Source: Cupriavidus gilardii (GTDB lineage: Bacteria > Pseudomonadota > Gammaproteobacteria > Burkholderiales > Burkholderiaceae). From it: 64,000 nt of DNA. Under the pieces are notes generated by a model. The model worked only from the letters and a program-made list of their open reading frames with translations, had not been told where the DNA came from and made no database searches. The stretch covers positions 244,770 to 308,769 of the forward strand of contig NZ_JABTYE010000005.1 of assembly GCF_013314895.1 (NCBI RefSeq). The letters are read 5' to 3'. The first letter of the stretch is position 1. Every line of letters begins with the position of its first letter. A program made the position numbers and the translations under genes. Positions 47,058 through 57,938 of the stretch are shown piece by piece.

Positions 47058-47063
47058 CTGCGC

Positions 47064-50000
47064 ATGTCCAGCCGCGCCACCCCACCCGCCGAACGCCACA
47101 CCCCGTCCAGCGGCGCGGCAGCAACCCCAGGGCCGGCGGGCGCCGCGAGCGCCGCCGCCCACGGTCCCGGCTCCGCCACCTCCGCCGCCTCCTCGTCTTC
47201 TCCGTCTTCCTCCTCCGGCAAGTCGTCTTCGACCTCGGCATGGCGCCGCGTCGCGGATCGCCTCGCCGCGTCGCCGCGCGCCATCGGCCGCGCCGTCGCC
47301 GCCACGCTGCGCCACCGCTGCTGGGGGCGGATCGCCCGCTGGCTGCTGCGTGCCGGCGTCGCGCTGGCCGCGCTGGCGGCCGTGCTGATGCTGCTGATGC
47401 GTTTCGTGCTGTGGCCGCAGGCTGCCGGTGCGCGGGCCTGGCTCGAGGAACGGGGATCCGCGGCGCTGTCGGGCCATCTGACCATCGCCGCGCTGGAAAC
47501 TTCCTGGGACGGCTGGCATCCGGCCTTTCATGCCCGCGGCGTGCGGCTGGTCGACGACCAGCAACGCGTGCTGCTGTCGGCCGAGACGCTGCAGGGCGCC
47601 CTGTCCTGGCACTCGCTGGCCGCGCTGGAACTGCGCTTTGCCCGCTTCGACGCCAACCACGCCGACGTGCTGGTGCACCGCTCTGCGCAGGGCCGGCTGG
47701 CGATCGCCGGCATGCCCGTCCGGACCCAGGACCGCAGCGGCGACGATCATCGCTTCCTCGACTGGCTGCTGGCGCAGGGATCGGTCACGCTGACCGGCGG
47801 CAAGGTCCGCTGGCTCGACGAACAGCGCGGCCTGCCGGTGCTGGAGGTCGGCGACATCCTGCTGCGCTCGACCCGCAGCGGCGCCCGCCACGACCTGCGG
47901 CTGGAGGCGCGCTCGGCCGCGCTGGCCGCGCGCCCGCTGGTGGTCACCGGCACCTTCCGCCATACCTATCTGCATGCCCCCGGCGACTGGCGCAACTGGC
48001 GCGGCCAGGCCAGCTGGGATATCGGCCAGCTGCAGCTGCCGGCGGTGCAGCGCTATCTGAGCCTGTTCGAGCAGGTCGACAGCGGCGTGCTGAGCAGCGA
48101 CGGCACCATCGAATTCGCCAACGGCGAGATGCTGCGCAGCCAGGCACGGCTGCGCGCCAACGCGGTCGATCTGCGCCTGACGGGGGCCGCCGAACCGTTG
48201 CGGCTGAATCAGTCGCAGGCGCTGCTGCTGCATCGGCGCGAAGGCGCCGACAACCAGCTGACCGTCGACACGCTGCTGTGGGAGCCCGCCGGCGCGCAGG
48301 CGCAGGCCACCGGCGGCGCCTGGCGAGAGGGCATGCGCCGCGTCACGCTGCGCTGGGCGCGCGACGACAAAGGCGTGCTGCGCCGGCTGGCGCTGAAGGC
48401 GCCGACGCTCGACCTGGACGCGCTGCGCGCGCTGTCGACCGCGATGCCGCTCGATACCGCACTGGCCCGCCAGGTCCGCGCGCTGCGGCCGTCGGGGCGG
48501 CTCGACAACCTCGACATCGACTGGAGCCGGGAGCGCGGGGGCCTGCTGCAGCGGCAAGGCGGTCCCGCCCGCTATCGGGTCCAGGGCACGCTGCGCAACG
48601 TGTCGGTCCGCGAACAACCCGCCGAACCGGCGTTCGACAAGGACGGCCATGCAAACCTCGGCGTGCCGGGCTTCAGCGGCCTGTCCGGCAACTTCTCCTT
48701 CGACCAGCAGGGCGGCAACGCGCGCTTCGAGGGCACCCAGGCGACGCTGACCTTCCCCGGCGTGTTCGAGGACCCGCGCCTGCCCTTCGACGAACTGGCC
48801 GGTGCGTTCCAGTGGCGCCGGGAAGGCGGCAAGCTGGTGGTGCGCACCGACGGCATCCGCTTCGCCAACGCCGATACGGCCGGCACCGTGCGCGGCAACT
48901 GGCGTGAAGGCGGCGACGGCCACGCCGGCATCGCCGACCTCGATGGCCAGCTCGATCGCGCGCAGATTGCCCGCGTGCCTCGCTACCTGCCGCTGCATGT
49001 GCCCGCCAGCACGCGCCACTATCTGTCCGGCGCGCTGGCCGGGGGCCAGTCCGAGGCGGTGCGCTTCCAGGTCAGGGGCGACCTCGCCCACTTCCCGTTC
49101 CACGGCGACGCCGCCCGGCATGGCGACTTCCGCGTCGACGTGCCGCTGCGGCAGGCGTCCTACCAGATCGACCCGCACGGCCCGGACGGCAAGCCGCTAT
49201 GGCCGCTGTTCACCGAGATCGACGGCAGCCTGCAATTCGAGCGCGGCGCGATGGGGCTGACGGTCGAGCGCGCCTCGGTACAGGGCATCGCCGGCGTCGC
49301 GTTGCGCGACATCAAGGGCCGCATCGACGAGCTGGACCACCGCGGGCGGCTGACGCTGGACGGCAGCGCCAGCGGCCCGATGCAGGGCTTCCTGCGCTAT
49401 GTCGCCAGCAGCCCGGTGCGCGAGTGGACCGGCAATTTCACTGGCGAGGCCCGCGGCCAGGGCAATGGCGAACTGCGGCTCAAGGTCGATCTGCCGCTGG
49501 CCGATGCCGCCCGCAGCAAGGTCGAGGGCCAGTACCGCCTGACCGGCAACGATGTGGTGCTGGCGCCGGGCCTGCCGATGCTGGGCGGCGCCACCGGCAC
49601 GGTGGCCTTCAACGAGCACGGCTTCCAGCTCGATGCGGTGCGGGCGCGCCTGCTCGGCGGCGAGGTGCGCGCCAGCGGCGGTACCCAGTCCGACGGCACG
49701 GTGCGCGTGACCGCCGCCGGCAGTGCCAACTCGCGCGGCATCGCAGAGGCGCTGGCCGGCGCCGGCTTGACGCCGCTGGCACGCCGCTTCGACGGCAATG
49801 CCAGCTACCAGGCCGTGATCGGCGTGCGCGAGCGCCAGCCGGTGGTCTCGTTCACCGCCGACCTGGCCGGCATGGCGGTCGACCTGCCGGCGCCGCTGGC
49901 CAAGCCGGCCGGACAACCGGCGCCGCTGCGCTTCGAACTGCGCCCGCTCGCCGGCCGCGCCGGCCACGAAGAACTCGAACTGCAGTACGGCACGATGCTC

Positions 50001-51401
50001 AGCGCGCGCTATCTGCTGCGCCGTGGCGCTGGCGGCGTCCAGGTGGTCAATGGCGGTATCGGCATCGGCCAACCCGCGCCCACGCCCGCCACCGGCGTCG
50101 CTGCCGCCCTGGCGGTCGACCGTTTCGATCTGGACGGCTGGCGCGCGGCCCTGGCGAGCGGCCCGGGCAACGCGCCCTCCAAAGACGGGGGCGGCGGGGC
50201 CGGCGAACCGACCACCGCGGCCTACCTGCCGGAGCGCATCACTGCACGATCGCGTACGCTGCTGGCCTTCGGACGCGAGCTCGACGACGTGACGCTGGAC
50301 GCCGTGCGCGCGCCGCAGTCCGGCGATCCCGGCTGGCAATTCCGGCTGGACTCGCGGCAGATCGCCGGCCAGATGCAATGGCGCGCGGTGCCGTCCAGCC
50401 CGGGCGGCGCGCTGACGCTGCGGCTGTCGCGGCTGAACATCCCCGACAGCCAGGACACCAGCAAGGTGGCCGACGCGCTGGCGGGACAGATCGAGGAGCT
50501 GCCGTCGATCGACCTGCAGGCCGAGCGCTTCGAACTGCGCGGCCACGACTTCGGCAAGCTGCAGGTCAAGGCGCACAGCGCGCTGGACAATGGCGAACCG
50601 GTCTGGACGCTCGAATCGCTGACGCTCGAACAACCCGGCGCCACCTTCACCGGCCAGGGCAGTTGGCGCGTGCCGCGGCGTGTGCGCGACAGCGGCAAGG
50701 CCGGCGGCCAGCGCCGCACGCTGCTGAGCTTCAACGTCGACGTGCGCAACGCCGGCGACGTGCTCGACCGGCTCGGCATGCCCCATACGCTGCGCGACGG
50801 CAAGGGCAAGCTCGAGGGCCGCATCCGCTGGATCGGCTCGCCGCTGGCGATCGACTATGCCTCGCTGAACGGCCGCATGGCGTTGAAGCTCGAGAACGGC
50901 CAGATCGTCAGCGTCGAGCCCGGCGCCGCCAAGCTGCTGGGCGTGCTCAGCCTGCAAAGCGTGATGCGGCTGGTGACGCTGGACTTTCGCGGCATCGCCG
51001 GCGAGGGCCTGGTGTTCGACGAGATCAGCGCGACCGGCACCATCGAGAACGGCATCGCGAGCACCAGCGACTTCCGCCTGAAGAGTCCGCAGGTCAGCGC
51101 GGCGATGACGGGCAGCGCCAACCTTCCTCAGGAAACGCAGGATCTCGAGGTCGCGCTGGTTCCGCGCATCAACGCGACCTCGGCGTCGGTCGCCGCCGCC
51201 TTCATCAATCCGGCCCTGGGGATCGGCACGCTGGCGGCGCAATTGCTGTTCGCCGACGAGTTCTCCAAGGCCTTCACGCAGCACTACAAGGTCACCGGAA
51301 GCTGGGCCGAGCCGCGTATCGCCAAGGTGGGGGACAATAGCGCCGACGGGCAGCGCCGGGCCCCCGACCGTCGCCAGCCCGAGCAATCCTATATGCCGTA
51401 A
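47064..51401 (+). CDS. yhdP: YhdP family AsmA-like intermembrane lipid-transport protein
   Basis: Very large envelope protein of 1445 residues in the YhdP/TIGR02099 family. Relatives bridge the periplasm with a long beta groove and move phospholipids to the outer membrane together with TamB and YdbH. An N-terminal Ser/Ala-rich cytoplasmic stretch precedes one membrane helix (about residues 95-117, WLLRAGVALAALAAVLMLLMRFV). A repetitive beta-rich periplasmic region follows. The AsmA-like C-terminal domain ends near FINPALGIGTLAAQLLFADEFSKAF, typical of the family. The start is the ATG at 47064. The nitrilase gene starts 30 bp downstream. Confidence 0.92.
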   Translation: MSSRATPPAERHTPSSGAAATPGPAGAASAAAHGPGSATSAASSSSPSSSSGKSSSTSAWRRVADRLAASPRAIGRAVAATLRHRCWGRIARWLLRAGVALAALAAVLMLLMRFVLWPQAAGARAWLEERGSAALSGHLTIAALETSWDGWHPAFHARGVRLVDDQQRVLLSAETLQGALSWHSLAALELRFARFDANHADVLVHRSAQGRLAIAGMPVRTQDRSGDDHRFLDWLLAQGSVTLTGGKVRWLDEQRGLPVLEVGDILLRSTRSGARHDLRLEARSAALAARPLVVTGTFRHTYLHAPGDWRNWRGQASWDIGQLQLPAVQRYLSLFEQVDSGVLSSDGTIEFANGEMLRSQARLRANAVDLRLTGAAEPLRLNQSQALLLHRREGADNQLTVDTLLWEPAGAQAQATGGAWREGMRRVTLRWARDDKGVLRRLALKAPTLDLDALRALSTAMPLDTALARQVRALRPSGRLDNLDIDWSRERGGLLQRQGGPARYRVQGTLRNVSVREQPAEPAFDKDGHANLGVPGFSGLSGNFSFDQQGGNARFEGTQATLTFPGVFEDPRLPFDELAGAFQWRREGGKLVVRTDGIRFANADTAGTVRGNWREGGDGHAGIADLDGQLDRAQIARVPRYLPLHVPASTRHYLSGALAGGQSEAVRFQVRGDLAHFPFHGDAARHGDFRVDVPLRQASYQIDPHGPDGKPLWPLFTEIDGSLQFERGAMGLTVERASVQGIAGVALRDIKGRIDELDHRGRLTLDGSASGPMQGFLRYVASSPVREWTGNFTGEARGQGNGELRLKVDLPLADAARSKVEGQYRLTGNDVVLAPGLPMLGGATGTVAFNEHGFQLDAVRARLLGGEVRASGGTQSDGTVRVTAAGSANSRGIAEALAGAGLTPLARRFDGNASYQAVIGVRERQPVVSFTADLAGMAVDLPAPLAKPAGQPAPLRFELRPLAGRAGHEELELQYGTMLSARYLLRRGAGGVQVVNGGIGIGQPAPTPATGVAAALAVDRFDLDGWRAALASGPGNAPSKDGGGGAGEPTTAAYLPERITARSRTLLAFGRELDDVTLDAVRAPQSGDPGWQFRLDSRQIAGQMQWRAVPSSPGGALTLRLSRLNIPDSQDTSKVADALAGQIEELPSIDLQAERFELRGHDFGKLQVKAHSALDNGEPVWTLESLTLEQPGATFTGQGSWRVPRRVRDSGKAGGQRRTLLSFNVDVRNAGDVLDRLGMPHTLRDGKGKLEGRIRWIGSPLAIDYASLNGRMALKLENGQIVSVEPGAAKLLGVLSLQSVMRLVTLDFRGIAGEGLVFDEISATGTIENGIASTSDFRLKSPQVSAAMTGSANLPQETQDLEVALVPRINATSASVAAAFINPALGIGTLAAQLLFADEFSKAFTQHYKVTGSWAEPRIAKVGDNSADGQRRAPDRRQPEQSYMP

Positions 51402-51431
51402 TTGCGTGCCATCGCGCGCCGAGGAAATGCC

Positions 51432-52322
<891 letters not shown>

Positions 52323-52439
52323 CATGGACACCCGCAGGACCTGCCGAACACATGGGCGCCGCACCCGCCGGCGCCCCACCCTTGCGGCTGCCGGCCCGAT
52401 GCCGGGCAGCGCGACACCGAATCCAACAGAGGACATTCA

Positions 52440-53900
<1,461 letters not shown>

Positions 53901-53969
53901 TGGCGGCGCGCGTCGGCGCCGCTGCTGCGCGGACGCCACAACCGGCGCCGCCCGGGCGTTTCGGCGCGC

Positions 53970-53998
53970 TTGCCAAGCGTGCCGAAACGGGCTATAAA
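53970..53998 (+). promoter_or_regulatory. aroG leader promoter
   Basis: TTGCCA (53970-53975), a 17-bp spacer and TATAAA (53993-53998) predict a start near 54005. The untranslated leader before aroG would be about 295 nt, long enough to hold the attenuator. Confidence 0.65.
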
Positions 53999-54099
53999 GT
54001 GGCTTCGTCGTCGGCGCAGCACGCTCCGTCGCGTGCGATACAGAAGCCGTACAGAATCGATAGCGCCAAAACCGACTGATCACCGTACTTTCCTCCCGC

Positions 54100-54171
54100 A
54101 TGTCCGCCAAGTTTTACTTTTACTTTTTTAGCGATCTCGCACCGCTGGCGGAAGGAGAGGATCAGTCGTAA
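54100..54171 (+). CDS. Phe/Tyr-rich leader peptide of aroG
   Basis: A 23-residue frame from ATG 54100 to TAA 54169-54171, starting MSAKFYFYFFSD. Six consecutive codons (54112-54129) are Phe or Tyr (TTT TAC TTT TAC TTT TTT), far beyond chance in this GC-rich genome. It precedes a terminator and the gene for the first aromatic-pathway enzyme, as expected of a sensing peptide. The weak point is the lack of a clear Shine-Dalgarno sequence; the bases before the ATG are pyrimidine-rich. The peptide itself probably has no other role. Confidence 0.75.
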   Translation: MSAKFYFYFFSDLAPLAEGEDQS

Positions 54172-54191
54172 GCGCCTCCCAAGATTGCAAG

Positions 54192-54223
54192 AAAGCCGCC
54201 AGCAGACCTGGCGGCTTTTTTTT
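54192..54223 (+). terminator. Terminator hairpin of the aroG leader
   Basis: AAAGCCGCCAG-CAGAC-CTGGCGGCTTT is a perfect 11-bp stem with a five-base loop, followed by a T-tract through 54223. It lies 78 bp upstream of aroG. It could also terminate read-through from tldD. Confidence 0.93.
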
Positions 54224-54300
54224 GGCCCGACTTTCCCGACGCCCTCCGCCGGCACCCGAATATCCCCTACCCTCACGACCTGACAAGACCTGGAGCCATC

Positions 54301-55380
54301 ATGTTGAAGAACACCGACGACCTGCGTATTCGCGAACTGAAGGAGCTGCTGCCGCCGGCGCACCTGATCCGCGAGTTCTCGCTGTCGGAGAAGGCGTCGG
54401 ACGTCATCTACGGCGCGCGCCAGGCGATGCACCGCATCCTGCATGGCATGGACGACCGGCTGATCGTCATCATCGGGCCCTGCTCGATCCACGACACCCG
54501 CGCCGCGCTCGAATACGCCAAGCTGCTCAAGGAGCAGCGCGATCGCTTCAGCAACGAGCTCGAGGTCGTGATGCGGGTCTACTTCGAGAAGCCGCGCACC
54601 ACGGTCGGCTGGAAGGGGCTGATCAACGATCCGCACATGGACGGCAGCTTCAAGATCAACGACGGCCTGCGCACCGCGCGGGAGCTGCTGCTCAATATCA
54701 GCGAGATGGGCCTGCCGGCAGGCACGGAATATCTCGACATGATTTCGCCGCAGTACATCGCGGACCTGGTCAGCTGGGGTGCGATCGGCGCGCGCACGAC
54801 GGAATCGCAGGTCCACCGCGAACTGGCCTCCGGGCTGTCGTGTCCGGTCGGCTTCAAGAACGGCACCGACGGCAACGTCAAGATCGCCGTCGATGCGATC
54901 AAGGCCGCGTCGCAGCCGCACCACTTCCTGTCGGTCACCAAGGGCGGCCATTCGGCGATCGTGTCGACCTCGGGCAACGAGGACTGCCACATCATCCTGC
55001 GCGGCGGCAAGAATCCGAACTACGACGCCGAGAGCGTGCAGCAGGCCTGCGACGCGATCTCCAAGGCCGGCCTCGCCGCGCGGCTGATGATCGATGCCTC
55101 GCACGCCAACAGCAGCAAGAAGCATGAGAACCAGATCCCGGTCTGCGAGGACATCGGCCGCCAGCTCGCCGCCGGCGACGACCGGATCATCGGCGTGATG
55201 GTCGAATCCCACCTGATCGCGGGCCGCCAGGACCATGTCCAGGGCGCGCCGATCGACTCGCTGACCTACGGCCAGTCGGTCACCGACGCCTGCATCGGCT
55301 GGGACGATTCGGTGCGCGTGCTGGAGATCCTGGCGAATGCAGTCAAGGCTCGGCGCCTGGCGAAGGGCAGCGGAAACTGA
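54301..55380 (+). CDS. aroG: DAHP synthase, class I (AroG type)
   Basis: 3-deoxy-7-phosphoheptulonate synthase, which condenses phosphoenolpyruvate and erythrose 4-phosphate as the first step of aromatic synthesis. The 359 residues carry IGPCSIHDTRAALEYA, MRVYFEKPRTTVGWKGLINDP, the metal Cys and Lys/Arg of the active site, GARTTESQVHRELASGLS, and DASHANSSKKHENQ. The type is that of the feedback-inhibited AroF/G/H enzymes; whether Phe or Tyr inhibits cannot be read here. GGAG lies eight bases before the ATG. The gene stands alone after a long leader. Confidence 0.96.
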   Translation: MLKNTDDLRIRELKELLPPAHLIREFSLSEKASDVIYGARQAMHRILHGMDDRLIVIIGPCSIHDTRAALEYAKLLKEQRDRFSNELEVVMRVYFEKPRTTVGWKGLINDPHMDGSFKINDGLRTARELLLNISEMGLPAGTEYLDMISPQYIADLVSWGAIGARTTESQVHRELASGLSCPVGFKNGTDGNVKIAVDAIKAASQPHHFLSVTKGGHSAIVSTSGNEDCHIILRGGKNPNYDAESVQQACDAISKAGLAARLMIDASHANSSKKHENQIPVCEDIGRQLAAGDDRIIGVMVESHLIAGRQDHVQGAPIDSLTYGQSVTDACIGWDDSVRVLEILANAVKARRLAKGSGN

Positions 55381-55408
55381 GCATTCCGCCCTCTTTGCTC
55401 CCTCTCCC

Positions 55409-55415
55409 CTTCAGG
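55409..55415. repeat. Left target-site duplication of the IS
   Basis: CTTCAGG directly before the left inverted repeat, identical to 56672-56678 directly after the right one. A 7-bp duplication is within the range known for IS481-family elements. Confidence 0.9.
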
Positions 55416-56671
55416 TGTATGGACCGGGGACATGGGTAACAGGTGTGCCAGGACATGGGTAACACTTTTCCCGCCTAGTCAGCGGGAGGAAGAAGTTGCC
55501 CTGGAGCCAAACCACCGTGAAGCAGCAGAGGGAAGAATTTGTCGGCCTAGCGCGCCGGGCGGACGCCAACATCGCGCAGCTATGCCGGCGCTTCGGCATC
55601 AGTCGCAAGACCGGTTACAAATGGTTGAATCGCGAGGATCTGGACGACCGAACCCGGCGGCCACACAGCTGTCCGAGTCGGACGCCGGCTGCAATCGAGC
55701 AACGGGTGTTATCGGTAAGAGCTGAGCATTCGGCCTGGGGCGCTCGCAAGATCGCCTGCGTGCTGGCGCGTGACGAAGGCGTACAGATCGCCCCCAGCAC
55801 GGTCAATTGGGTGCTGCGCCGCCATGGCTTGATCAGTGCGGCGGCCAGCGCCGGGGCCACGGCGTGGCGCCGCTTCGAACACGAGCGGCCTAATGCACTG
55901 TGGCAAATAGACTTCAAAGGCCACTTCGCTACCGATGTTCAGCGATGTCATCCGCTCACCGTCCTGGACGATCACTCCCGGTTCAATGTGGTGCTCGATG
56001 CGTTGAGCAATGAACGCTTTGAATCCGTGCAGCAGGCGCTGGAGCATGCGTTCAAGCGCTACGGATTGCCCGAGCGGATCAACGCGGACAACGGCCCGCC
56101 CTGGGGCTCTCCAATGCCCGGTGCTCTTACCACGTTGGGCGCCTGGCTCATTCGCTTGGGCGTGCGGCTCAGTCACAGCCGACCTCGGCATCCCCAGACG
56201 AACGGCAAGGACGAGCGCTTTCATCGCACGATGCAGGCTGAGCTGCTGGCCATGCAGCGCTTCCGGGACCTCGATGATGCCCAGCATCACTTCAGCCGGT
56301 GGCGCCATGTCTACAACTTCAAGCGCCCTCATCACGCGCTGAATATGCAGACGCCAGCCAGCCGCTACGCTCCGAGTCCTCGATCAATGCCAAGCACACT
56401 GCCGCCGATCGAGTACGGCAGCGATGACATCGTGCGATACGTCGGCGACGGTGGGCGCATCCACTTCCGAGGAAAGACATTCCGCGTCGGGCGAGCCTTG
56501 ATCGGAACCCCTGTGGCGATGCGCCCGTGCCTGGACCTGGACGGCACCTTTGATGTCTACTTCTGCCATCAAAAGGTCGCCACGATCGATCTGCACCAGG
56601 CTGACTAACCTGGACCTTGGACTGTTACCCATGTCCTGGCACATGTGTTACCCATGTCCCCGGTCCATACA
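55416..56671 (+). mobile_element. Intact IS481-family insertion sequence
   Basis: A 1256-bp element bounded by inverted repeats of 49 bp with two mismatches (left 55416-55464, right 56623-56671). The outer 26 bp are perfect. Each end contains GGACATGGGTAACA twice, suggesting two transposase-binding sites per end. A single transposase gene fills the interior, and a 7-bp duplication flanks the ends. The insertion lies in a REP-like palindrome between aroG and the cytochrome genes and disrupts no gene. Confidence 0.95.
55496..56608 (+). CDS. IS481-family transposase (DDE type)
   Basis: Transposase of 370 residues. The N-terminal helix-turn-helix spans about 20-60 (IAQLCRRFGISRKTGYKWLNR). The integrase core has the DDE triad: Asp in LWQIDFKGHF, Asp in RINADNGPPW and Glu in HPQTNGKDERFHRTM. 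The start is TTG at 55496, with GGGAGGA 6-7 bases upstream, and gives MPWSQTTVKQ, a family-typical N-terminus. The frame is intact to its stop, so the element may be active. Confidence 0.95.
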   Translation: MPWSQTTVKQQREEFVGLARRADANIAQLCRRFGISRKTGYKWLNREDLDDRTRRPHSCPSRTPAAIEQRVLSVRAEHSAWGARKIACVLARDEGVQIAPSTVNWVLRRHGLISAAASAGATAWRRFEHERPNALWQIDFKGHFATDVQRCHPLTVLDDHSRFNVVLDALSNERFESVQQALEHAFKRYGLPERINADNGPPWGSPMPGALTTLGAWLIRLGVRLSHSRPRHPQTNGKDERFHRTMQAELLAMQRFRDLDDAQHHFSRWRHVYNFKRPHHALNMQTPASRYAPSPRSMPSTLPPIEYGSDDIVRYVGDGGRIHFRGKTFRVGRALIGTPVAMRPCLDLDGTFDVYFCHQKVATIDLHQAD

Positions 56672-56678
56672 CTTCAGG
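56672..56678. repeat. Right target-site duplication of the IS
   Basis: CTTCAGG, identical to 55409-55415. Removing the IS and one copy restores CTCTCCCC-TTCAG-GGGGAGAG, a perfect hairpin. Confidence 0.9.
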
Positions 56679-56780
56679 GGGAGAGGGTTGGGGAGAGGGG
56701 GTGGTTTCAAACCAAAGCGGCACGAGCACCGCCGCTTGCCCTCTCCCCCGGCCCCTCTCCCGCAAGTGGGCGAGGGGAGC
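56672..56780. repeat. REP-like palindrome cluster at the IS insertion site
   Basis: Alternating GGGGAGAGGG and CCCTCTCCCC runs fill this stretch. GGGGGAGAGGG near 56677 can pair with CCCTCTCCCCC near 56740. CCCCTCTCCC and GGGCGAGGGG (56752-56777) form a second hairpin with one mismatch. The motif resembles the hairpin at 16888-16907. This looks like a dispersed REP-type element interrupted by the IS. Confidence 0.7.
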
Positions 56781-56807
56781 AAACCGGCAGCCATTCCACC
56801 GTTCCAA

Positions 56808-56842
56808 ATAAAAAAGCCGCTTCACGCGAAGCGGCTTTTTTT
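56808..56842. terminator. Bidirectional terminator before the cytochrome c genes
   Basis: AAAAAGCCGCTT-CACGCG-AAGCGGCTTTTT with extra As on the left and Ts on the right works in both directions. It ends the minus-strand cytochrome unit and blocks read-through from the IS. Confidence 0.92.
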
Positions 56843-56856
56843 CCATTCGGCCGAGC

Positions 56857-57255
56857 TTACCTCTTCAACACCAGATCGCCCGGCAGCGATTCGAGATACG
56901 CGGCCATGTCCTTGAGCTCCTGGCGCGTGAACGGACGGGGCTTGCCGTCCTTGCCGACCACGCCCGGGTTGGCGTTCACCTGGCCCTGCATGATCGCGTT
57001 GGAGCGGCCGACCTGCGGGTTGCCGTGGATCTGGTAGGCGACCAGCGCGTGATACAGGTAGCTGGCGTGCTGGCCGGCCAGCTTCGGATAGTCCGGCGCG
57101 ATCGGCGAGTTCATGTCGGCGCCGTGGCAGGCGGCGCAATTGCCCTTCTGCACCAGGGCCTTGCCGGCTTCGATATCGGCGGCGGAGGCCGACATCGCCG
57201 AGGCACCCAGCACGAGTGCGCCGAGCGCGAACGAGAGCGTCTTGAGCGTCTTCAT
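56857..57255 (-). CDS. Periplasmic cytochrome c (c553/c4-like)
   Basis: Mono-heme cytochrome of 132 residues. A Sec signal peptide ends at ASA near residue 25. The heme motif is CAACHG, and the axial Met is probably in SNAIMQGQVN. The C-terminal helix TRQELKDMAAYLESLPGDL is typical of class I cytochromes. The start is the ATG at 57255. It follows the second cytochrome by 11 bp, so the two form an operon that may donate electrons to a terminal oxidase. Confidence 0.92.
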   Translation of the reverse strand: MKTLKTLSFALGALVLGASAMSASAADIEAGKALVQKGNCAACHGADMNSPIAPDYPKLAGQHASYLYHALVAYQIHGNPQVGRSNAIMQGQVNANPGVVGKDGKPRPFTRQELKDMAAYLESLPGDLVLKR

Positions 57256-57266
57256 GTCGGGTCCCC

Positions 57267-57614
57267 TCACTTCTGCGGATTGTCGCGGGTATCGCGCTTC
57301 TGCTGCGCGTAGTACGCAGCCACGTCGGCGATATCCTGGTCGCTCAGCGTCGCCGCGATGCCGCGCATGGTCGGATGCTTGCGGCCGCCCTTCTTGTACT
57401 CCTGCAGCGCATTCGCGATGTACTTCGCGCTCTGGCCCCCGATCATCGGCACTTCGTACACCTCGGGAAACGAAGCCCGATATCCCGGAATACCGTGGCA
57501 GCCGATACACATCGCCACCTTGTCCCGGGCTGCCTCCACATTGCCCTTGACTTCCTGGGCCTGCGCTGCCGTCGCGGCGGCGCCCAGCACCACCATCGTG
57601 AGGAGCTTTTTCAT
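57267..57614 (-). CDS. Periplasmic cytochrome c
   Basis: Mono-heme cytochrome of 115 residues with a signal peptide (MKKLLTMVVLGAAATAAQA), heme motif CIGCHG near residue 35, and a candidate axial Met in HPTMRGIAATLSDQDIADVAAYYAQ. It is first of the two-gene cytochrome operon. Together the pair resembles the two halves of a di-heme cytochrome c4 split into separate genes. The start is the ATG at 57614. Confidence 0.92.
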   Translation of the reverse strand: MKKLLTMVVLGAAATAAQAQEVKGNVEAARDKVAMCIGCHGIPGYRASFPEVYEVPMIGGQSAKYIANALQEYKKGGRKHPTMRGIAATLSDQDIADVAAYYAQQKRDTRDNPQK

Positions 57615-57938
57615 TGTCGTAGTCGGATTGGAAGGATTGAACCCTGCGTGACCTGCCCGAGCGGCCAGACATGGAACTCCCGCCGAATGCACGGCCGGGG
57701 CCGTGCGCATCGACCGTCATGCCGGCCATTCTTTCGTGATCGCCGCTTCCCGACCAGGGCCGCCAGGGTGCGACGTGGGCGGCCGGGGAAGGAGGATGGA
57801 CGTGGGGGCGCGTCAAACCGGCGCATTGTACCGCACGCGGCACGCGGCAGTCCATAGAGCGGCGCCATGGCCGCACGCGAACGGAAAAGCTCTTTTATAC
57901 TGGCCCATTCCGACCCGAACGAAGCCTCAGAACGCGAC
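57615..57938. other. 324-bp divergent intergenic region
   Basis: It lies between the cytochrome operon and moxR. TATACT at 57896-57901 is a good -10 for moxR, 38 bp before its ATG, but no -35 fits. No operator, repeat or gene-sized frame was recognised. Confidence 0.5.

Larger units (their letters stand above)
54093..54223 (+). promoter_or_regulatory. Transcription attenuator of aroG (Phe/Tyr-sensing)
   Basis: Four segments can form exclusive helices. Segment 1 (TCCGCCA, 54103-54109, plus CTCC 54093-54096) pairs with segment 2 (TGGCGGA, 54146-54152, plus GGAG 54154-54157). Segment 2 (GCTGGCGG, 54144-54151) pairs with segment 3 (CCGCCAGC, 54196-54203) as antiterminator. Segment 3 (54192-54202) pairs with segment 4 (54208-54218) as terminator. 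A ribosome stalled at the aromatic codons masks segment 1 and frees segment 2, preventing termination. A ribosome reaching the stop covers segment 2 and allows it. Confidence 0.8.
53901..54300 (+). other. 400-bp regulatory region between tldD and aroG
   Basis: The first 65 bp appear to hold nothing. The rest carries a promoter, a leader reading frame and an attenuator, described in separate entries. No protein gene of usual size is present on either strand. Confidence 0.85.

Noticed and set aside
54005..54223. Independent small RNA made from the aroG leader promoter and ending at the terminator
   Set aside because: A short transcript is expected, but the aromatic codons and exclusive helices make attenuation the simpler reading. 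It is kept only as an alternative.
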